Below are positions 1-9,000 of a stretch of 64,000 nucleotides of DNA, in pieces. Made by a program: the position numbers and the translations under genes. The notes below the pieces were generated by a model. That model made no database searches and was not told the DNA's origin. It worked only from the letters and a program-made list of their open reading frames with translations. Numbering within the stretch: the stretch's first letter is position 1; every line of letters starts with the position of its first letter. Origin of the DNA: Rhizaria sp. SCN 62-66 (taxonomy: Eukaryota; Rhizaria, unplaced); the NCBI GenBank assembly GCA_001724265.1, contig MEDY01000009.1:218265-282264 (forward strand), in the 5' to 3' direction.

Positions 1-3000
1 ACGGCACACCCGCGCCCACGCGAGCCAAATGGACGCGCGCGCACGGGCGTTGGCGCTCCAGAGCGAGCGCTCGTGCGAGCAGCCGGGAAGCGTGGGGAGT
101 GACAATACGAGCGTGTTATTGTTGCCGTGTTCTGTCGCGCTCAGCTGCTCCCACTCCCACCCGAGGTCGGACTGGGCCGCCGCAGCAGGCTGCAGCTGGC
201 GCGGCTTCAGCAGCGGTGCGCCGGACACCCAGTCGACTGCACGCCAGTCCTTGGCGCCAGCGCCAGTGCCGCTGTGAGTCGGCGGGAACAGGCCAGAAGA
301 GCCGATTGCACCGGACCGCGCGTACGGGGACGCAGATGCGTTGATTGCACGCACCGCAGCAGCGGCATCAGCGGTGAGTGAAACAGGCTTCGTACTCTCA
401 CCCACAGGCCTCGCCTTTGACTCTTCGCTGTCATCATCATCGCCGTTGTCAGATGCATCCGCATTATAAGCAGCGTTATCGGCGTCAATATCCTTGGCGT
501 CCTGACGGCGCAGCGCCAGGAGCGCGGAGAGATAGTGCGCCAGGAGACGGGCTGCCTTGACGCTGCCAGTGCCGGCGTGCGTCACACCGAGCGCTAGCAG
601 TGCGGCAGAGAGCGACTGCAAATAGAGCTGGCGCGCGGCATTTGGAGAGAAGCCGGACGACAGCGCAGAGTCAACAGACGAAAGAGTGTCCGCGCACTCA
701 GGCGCACCAGCGAGGCCGTTGTATGACGCAGACAGAATTGTGTAGTCGCTGCCATCGTCTTCGAAGGGCGCCGCGATCTCGACGACCGACATCGCCACTG
801 CATCGGGGATCTGCCTGCGCACCCACCGCGCGGTGGGCTCCACCCACACGCCGGCCCCCGCTTCCTTACTATCGGCGGCAGCGGGGGCGGGTCCGGCAAT
901 AAGCGCGCGCGCGAGCACGCGGTGCCACGTCGTCGCCGCGATGCCCGCGGCCGCGGTGCGAGGGTCCACGGGTGCGCCTACCGTCGCGCGTAGCGCCAGA
1001 GCCGCGGGCGCGGGCGCAGTCGCCAGGTGCGCCAGCGTCAGCGCCAGCAGCGCGGCGGGTGCGGCCACGGTGACGTCGATGGGGGCGCTGGCGTAGGCCG
1101 CAGTGGCCGGGGAGGCGGCGCCTGTGGCGATCGCGGCAGCGGTGGCTGCGGCTGCTGCGGCGTCAGCGTCAGCGCCAGCGCCAACACCCGTGTTAGCGAC
1201 AGTGTGCGCAGCAGCGTTGGCGTTAAGGCCAGTGCACTTGAGCAGCAACGCGCGGAGACCGACTGACCAGGCACCAAGCGTGCGCTGCTGCTGCGCCTGT
1301 TGTTGTTGCTGCTTCTGCCGCTGCTTGCGCTGCTGCTGCGAACGCCCCCGCACCGACAGCGTCGCATCGGAAGCAGCGTCGGACTCGGCGTCATTGTTCG
1401 CAGCGTTGGCGCCAGCGACGTCGTCACCCAAGCCGAGCAGCACGAGCCCGAGGCCGGCGGCCGCGCTCATGGCCATGCCCTCGCGCTCGCGCTGCGAGCC
1501 TAGCATGCCGCCGAGCGACGCTGCCGCCGCTGCGGCCGCTGCGGACACGCCGCCACCGCCGCCGCTGAAGAGCACCGTTGCGCCATTGGCCGAGGCGGAG
1601 CCCAGCGGGGCGCGCGCGCCCTGCGCCGTCATGAGCCTGTGCAGGCAGAGTTCGGCGGCGGGGCCGGAGCCGCGGCCGGCGTAGAGTAGCCCCAGCGCGA
1701 AGGGGACGGCGGCGAAGAGCAGCGGGTGGCGCAGCGTGTCGAGCGCGGCACCCATGGGCAGGCGCTCGGGCGCGCGCAGGTAGATCTGGCGCGCGACGAG
1801 CCCGGAGCCGGTGCCGAAGTGCGACGCCGCCAGCGCGGTGACCGTGGCGGCCAGCGCGATGGGGTCGTTCAGCGGGGCCGCCAGCAGCAGGTCGGACGGA
1901 GTGGCGCGCAGGTGGCCGCGAGCGCCGAGGCCCAGCAGGAAGCCGGCCAGGAAGGCGGGCGACGGCGGGCGTGCGGTCACGTCGCGCATCGCCGAGGCGA
2001 AAAGCGCGAGCGAGTGGCGGTGCGCGGCGAGTGCGGCCAGGTAGCTGCGCAGCAGCACCGACGACGACGGGTGCGGTGCGAGGTTTGTCACGCGCATCGT
2101 AGTCGCGGTGGCTGAAGGCGCAGATGTAGGAGCCGTCGGGCGTGACGCGGCAGCGTCGCTGTCCACAGTATTGGCGGCAAACGAAGGTAGTAAGAGCGAC
2201 GAGCGGCGACGCTGCTTGCGAGTCACTTGATCATTCGAAGACTCCGAGTTTTGAGAACTCAGCGCCTTCTGTGCAACAGCCACCGCGGCGCTCGAGTGAG
2301 CAAGCTTACTCGCCGCGGCGGCGCAGAGAGCTTCCCAGCCCGGGGCCGCCCAGTAAGAAACGGCGACGGACCAGCCCTGCAGCAGCGAGGGCACGGCGTC
2401 GACCTCACCGGCCGACACGCGCAGGTCGTCCCACTTGGTGACCTCGCCCGCACCCAGCTGCGGCGTCAGCGCCGAGAGCGCGAACCCGGGGTTCGGCAGC
2501 GCAGTCAGCCGCAGCGCGGGCGGCGCGGCCGTGCCCAGCGTGTAGGCGCCACGGCCCCAGGGCAGCGAGAGCGTGCGCAGTCCGGCCAGGATCACGCGGT
2601 CCTTAAGCGCCTTGGCCAGCGTCTCGGCGTCCGTCGCGGAGGCGCGCGGGACGGTGACCGTGGGCAGCCGTGTCGTTGATAATGAGGCCTCCACGGCCGC
2701 CGTCAGCGTCGGGCATAGGCCGTGCGCGCAAGCGCGGCGCGCGGAGAGCAGGCCCTCCAGGTCGCTCGCGGGGGGCGCGGGCGGCAGCAGCGAGCGCAGC
2801 CACAGCCCGCCGGCTGCGGCCGCCGCAGCAGGAGCACCAGCGCCGGCGCGAGCGCTGGCGGCCGCGGCGGGCTCGAAGGCGCCGGCGAGCGTCGTGGCGG
2901 AGCCGATTGCGACGGCACCAGACGCGCCAGTAGCGGACGATGCAGTCGCCGCCGCCGCGGAGGCGAGCGCGGAGGCAGTGGCTTGCGTACCGATGCGGTG

Positions 3001-6000
3001 GAAGTGCGCGGTCGCAGCGCCCTCCGCCAGCGGCGCCGAGGCCGCGTACGGGTCCGACGGGTCGGGCAGGCCGAGCATGACGGCGTCGTCGGACACCGCG
3101 GGGATGCTGATGCTGCCCGCCGCGTCGCCACTGTAGGCTGAGAGCGGCGCCGCCGTGGCGAGGAACGGCAGCGCGCGGTCGGTGCGCGCGCGGGCAAAGG
3201 CGTCGGCGTGAGCGCCCCACATGAGCGGGTCCGTGATGGCCAGCGCGCTCCAGGCGGCTGCGTCGGCCTCGGTGGCGCCCGCGGTGGCGGCATCATCATC
3301 AGCGTCGTCGTAGCCCTCCACTTGCTCCAGAGCGTCACTGTCGCTGTCAGATTGAGGCTCGTCAGACATGTTCCTGATGGCAACAGTCTTGACGACAACA
3401 GCGGAAGCGGAGGTAACAGCTCCGGACTTAGCCTTCACAGCGCGGCGACGTGCGGTGCGTATGCGGGTCAAGCGAGACGCTTCCTTCTTCACAGCAGCGA
3501 CTACAGTCGCAGGGATGCCGTGAGCAGCGAGTTGCTCAGCAGCATTCGCAAGCATTGCGGCTGCGGCCGCGCGCGCTGCAGCGCGCGCCTGCGCTGAGCA
3601 CGCAGCACGGGCAGCGGCAACGGCAGCGGCGGCGGCAGGCAGCGACGAGTGACGCAGTCGGCGCATGAGGATGTAGTCGAGCCGGCCGGCCAACAGAGCA
3701 GGCTCGAACGAAGCCAACGGATCCGCACTACCCCCAGCCTGCGTAGTATTGGCTCTAGAACTGGGGCTTGCACCGGCGCAGACTGCGAGCGCAGCGGCGG
3801 CGGCGGCAGCGACCGGCGGCGGGAGCGCCCCCGCGACGTCGGCCGCGGTCAGCCGCTCCGCGACGCACGTGGCCAGCAGCCAGCGCGCGAGCGCGGGGGC
3901 CGAGGGGACGAAGCACGTCGCCGTTGCGGGCACGGGGACAGAGATACAGACCGGTGCCGACGCCGCGGCGACCTGCGCCGTGCTCGCAGCGAGCTGAGCG
4001 GGACGCGGCGGCGACAGGGTCGGCGGGGCGATCAGAATCGTCGGCGCGACCAGGTCGGCGAGCTCCTCGTCGGTCGGCTTGTACACAGACAGCGACGGGT
4101 CGCGGGTCAGTAGCGCGGCGGGCAGCGCGGGCAACGGCGTGCGCTTCAAGTTAAGCCGGACCGAGGGCGACGCTGTGAGCGCGAGCGAGATCGTGGGCGC
4201 GGCCGGCGCGAGTCCGGTGGGCGCAAGGCCGGAGGGAGCGTGGGGAGCTGCAGCCGAGGCGCCGAACGCGCGGCCGCCGAGGCCCGCAAAAGCGTTACCT
4301 TTGCTACTAGTCACAGTGCTCGCGTGTGCAGCAGCTGCAGCAGCGGCGGGCTGCACGGCTGCCGCGAACATCGTGTTGCCCATCGTGCGCGGCGTCATAG
4401 GTCCTGCCGCGTTGTGCGCGCCAAAGGTGAGGGACTTGCGCTTGCGCGCGCCGAACGCGTTGGCACCAGTGCGCGCGCGCGGTGATGTGAGAGTGCGCGC
4501 GCGGGGACTGCCGACCGTCGCATCGTCCGACATCGTCTGCTTCTGCGAGTTGTCAGTCCCGCTGTTCTGCCCGCCGTCGTCGTTGCGGTCGTCGTCGTCG
4601 TCGTCGCACGGCTCGTCCTCCACGCCCACGGTCACTGCGGGAAGAGACAGGCCGAAGAAATCGAGCTCGTCGCCGTCCTCGTCGTCTTCGACGGCAAGAG
4701 CAAACGCGCGTTCGTTGCGCGCGTGCTCCTGCTCATCGTCGTCGTCGTCATCTTCCTCGTTGCCTTCCATGATCACGCTTGCGTCCGCACCCGTGACTGC
4801 ACTGTCCTGCGCCGTAGCGTTGAACGCCGCAGCGGAGGCCAGCGACACCGCAAGCGGGCCCAGCGCCAGCGCGCGCGCAGCCGCGGCGCCCAGCGCGGCG
4901 GCGGCCACAGTGCCGCGCATCCCGGCGCCAGCACGCACTGGCGACCCCAGCGCGAGCGGCGACTGCGGCGCCGGGCCGCTCGCAGTGTGTGCGGCGGGCG
5001 CGGGCGAGAAGGGCGAGGGCAGAGTGACCGTAAGCGTGACCGTGGGGCGACCGCGCACGGCTGTGGCGGCGGGAATGGGAAGCAGCTGCGGAGTCGCCGT
5101 GACGGCCGGGGACGCGGCGATCGAAGCGCTGCCCACGGGTTGAGTCGTGCCTGCGCGGCGGCGCGCGGCCGCTGTCGGCGTCGCCACTACCGCGGGCCGC
5201 GGCGACCGCAGCATCACAACGCTGTTGTCACCCGCCTGATTCTGATTGCTGGCAGCGCAGTGCGCGTGGAAGGACGCGGCCACGGCGGCCGCGGACATCG
5301 CGGCGGCGGACGCGGCGGCGGCTGAGGCGGCGGAGGTCGGCGCCGCGCGCAGCGGTGTAGACGCGGGCAGACCAAAAGGCGAGTGGGGAACCTGGCGCGG
5401 CAGCGCGGCGGCGAACACGCCCGCGGACTGCGGCACCGCGAGGCCGCCCGCCGCGAGGCCGGAGCCGGAGAGAGTGGAGGCGGCGCCCCCGCTGGCGCGG
5501 CGGGCAGTCTGCGCGCTGCCGCGGGCGGGCGCGGGCGTGAAGAGGAACGGCGTGCCGCCACCCACTGGGCCGCCGCTAAGGCGATGGGAGCCCTGTGCAG
5601 AGGGGCCGGCGGCTGAGGCGGGCGTGAAGCCGAAGCCGGCGCGCTGGCGCGGGGCGGGGGTGAACATGCCTCCCTGCGCCTGACCCGGTGCGTGCGAGTG
5701 CGCGAATTCAGAGGCCAATGTCGGCACCGGCCCTGCGGCGTGAGCGTGAGCGGCGGAGTGACCGTGAACAGCGAGGCGGCCATGGGCGGTCTGCTGCGGT
5801 GTGGCCGAGTGCAGGTGCGGGTGCATGAACGACGGCGACCGGGCGCCCATCGCCGCTGCGTGCATCGCGGCCGCAGTGGCGGCGGCGGCGCCGCGGTGGC
5901 CCGCCGGGGTGAGCCCGACTCGCAGCGATGGCGTCGACAGCAGCAGGGAGCTGCGGCGACGACGGCGCAGGCTCTGCTGCTGGCGCTGGCCAAACATGGG

Positions 6001-9000
6001 GCTGTCAAGCGCGTCGATGCCGCTGACGCGACGGGCCGACTTCGCATGCGCAGCGACGGCGGCATCACGCGTGGCGCTGGTGCTGGCACGCGTGAGAACA
6101 GTGCAAGCGAGGGACGCGGCGCGCGCAGTGACGTGGCCGGCCCAGGTCCACTGCTCCGGCGCGACCGCATTGGCACCATTGGCAGACGCTGCTGCAGTTG
6201 CGCGCGCGGTGAGAAATGCGATGTGCAGAGTCTTACGCGACAGCGCACAGAGAGGCGACGACACAGGAAAAACTGAGAACAGCGCCAGCCACGGATCCTG
6301 ACCCTCACTGTACAGCTGAGCGACTTCTAAAGTGTTTGAAGCGAGATGACCATGAGCGGCGACTGCGGCGCGGTCTCGCGCGCGCAGCCAGTCGTTGAAC
6401 GCGGCAGCATCCGCGGCAATCGCGGTAGGTGCAGGCGCGGGCACGTTGGAGCTCACAGTAAGTTCGGTCGCGGCGACCGTGCTGGCGTCCGCGGCGCTGG
6501 CAGCAGATGACGGGGCAACCGTAATCGTGAGCGCCGCAGTCGTCGCAGACCGGGGCGGGGCAGCGATGGTGCAGTATGACAGGATACGCGGTGGCAGCGG
6601 CGGCAGAGGCGCGAGCGGGTGCGGCACCGGCACTGGACGGACTGGCAAGTCAGAGTCAGTTGACATAGCAATGTCCGCGAATGAGATCAAAGCGGGCATG
6701 TGCGCCTCACCAAGCACAGCACGCAAGACTGAATCACTCTCACTCTCAGAAATAGCCTCAGCACTGCTAGATACGGCATCAACCATCGCCGTTGGCTGCG
6801 GGGCTTGAGCAGTGTACATGTTAAGCACTGCATACGTGACCGACCCGCCTTGCAGAGACTGTGAGCACGACAAACCGTGGAGCGCCCCCACGGCACTTAG
6901 GCCTGCGTCGTCTAAGTACTCGGCGCACCACCGCTCCGCCGCAGCAGCCTGCGCAGCATCCGCGCAGTTCAAGCTGTTACTGTAGCACCGTGCACTGAGG
7001 CGCAACAGCAGCGGGCGCATCTCACCGGCGAGGCCGGCGCGGCCAGCGGCCCCGGTGCCGGCGCCAGAGCCCGACGCGGGCGCCGCGGCCCCGAGCAGGC
7101 AGTCGTCGTACACGCAGTGCAGCGTCTGCAGCAACAGCGGGGACAGCGCGCGCAGTAGCGCACGGAGCAGCGGCAGCGACGCGAACGCGCGCGCTGCAGT
7201 GGCCTCAGCGAGAGCCAGGCCCGGCGCATCGGCGGCGGCGGCGGTGGCCGTGGGCTCGCTGAGTGAGAGCGATGACAGAGCGCGGGCGACCGAGGCGAGT
7301 GCGTTCGTAGTCGCGGCACGCTGAGCTGCAGCGACGCTGTTGCGCAGCGCAGCCGCGTTAGCGGGTGTCGTTTTTGCTGCGATGTGCGCGCTTGCGGTGA
7401 GCGATGGCAGAGCGCCAGAGTTGCTGGCGGTCGCGTGGCGAGCTGATGAGAGCAACGCCGACCAAGGTGACATGCCACTCATCTCAGTCGTTACCGATGC
7501 GGCTGCAAAGCTATAGCTAGACGTAGAGGTGTGCGAATCAGTCGTCAGGTCCGTCCAATCAACTGCCCGCAAGCTAGCGTTGTTGTCACAAACATCATTG
7601 CTGAGATATGTCCACTCGCACATCACGTACGCAAGTCCGGCAATAGCTTCTTGCGGCGTGGCGAGCGCGGTTACAACGGCGGTTAAGCTCTGCGCAGTCG
7701 CATCGGCGTCGTTCAAACCGGATGCCACTGCCACAGTCAAAGCTTCGGCGAAAGCACGCGCGCGCGCAGCGGCGGCAGCGGCGGCGACTGCTGCAGTGCG
7801 TACCGCCGCGGCGAGCAGCGGGGGAAGCACTGCGTCCAGAGCGAAGCCGAGCGTGGCCGCCGAGGGGGTGGTCGCGGCGAGCGCGCTGGTGCCAATGGGG
7901 GCGAAGCGGTCGAGAGACAGCTGCAAGCACCCGACGGTGAGCACTTCTGAGCCGTCCGTCGGAGGGACGGAGACCGCGACCGTGAGCGGCCCGAGGGCGA
8001 TGCCAGTGCGCGTTGACAGAGCAGGGGGGCGCACTGCGAGAACATTCAATGTTTGCAACTTGAGTTCGGTGTTGCTGTTAGCCTTGCCAACAGTGAGTGC
8101 ATTGCCGGATGAAGAGGGATTGCTTGATGCAATGGGGAGCTCTGGCGACGTAAGCAGCAGCTCACACACCCTGTGCGGACCGTAATACACCCACACCCTC
8201 GTCTTGCAAGAAACACGCTCACCAACAATCTTGTTCTGCAATCCGCTGTCAGTGCTCTGATCAATAGCGTCGTCGCGGACAACGACGCCGAACCAGTGGT
8301 CGAACGGCGACGCGCCCGGCCCCGCCCCCGGCGCTAGCAGCCCGGTGGCCGCCGCGGCCGCCGCGGGGCCCTGCGCGACCGCGGGCCCCGCCAGCGCGGC
8401 GGCGGCCGCGAAGGCCGCGGGGCAGGGCAGCGGGAACGCGCTGAGAACGCCGGTGAGCGAGAACGCAGGCAGCAGAGTCATGCCGACGCCGCCCTCGGCG
8501 CCGTCCGCGGAGTCGCGCGCGGGCGCGGCGGCAAGCTCGAGCGCGGTGAGACGCTCGAGCAGCGGCTCGTGTAAGACGACGAGGGCGGCGGACGACAGGG
8601 AGGAGCTCGCTCCAGCCGCCGCCGTCTCCGCCGCGAGGTCGCCACCGTCGCCGTCGGCCGGCGCGGCGGCTGCGGCGACCGCGGCGGCGGTGGCGGCGGT
8701 GGCGGACGCTGGGTCTGCGCCCGTGCAGAGTGCAAGGTACTCCGCGAACGTGAGCGGCTGAGGCAGAGGCAGGTCGGTGCGACCACCGGACTCGGCTGAT
8801 GTTGACTCGGCGAACGCGGACGGGTTGATGCAGTAAGCCGCGACGTCTGCAAGCGTCGCCGGAGCCTTGGCGCCTGTGACAGCGGATGCGGCAGGGCTCC
8901 ACAGCGGCAGCGTCAGTGCCGGGGGCGCTACAGCGAGAAAGACTGTGGGCGCAGACAGCAGCGCACAGTCACTCGCACTAAGATTGACGTCCACACTCTC

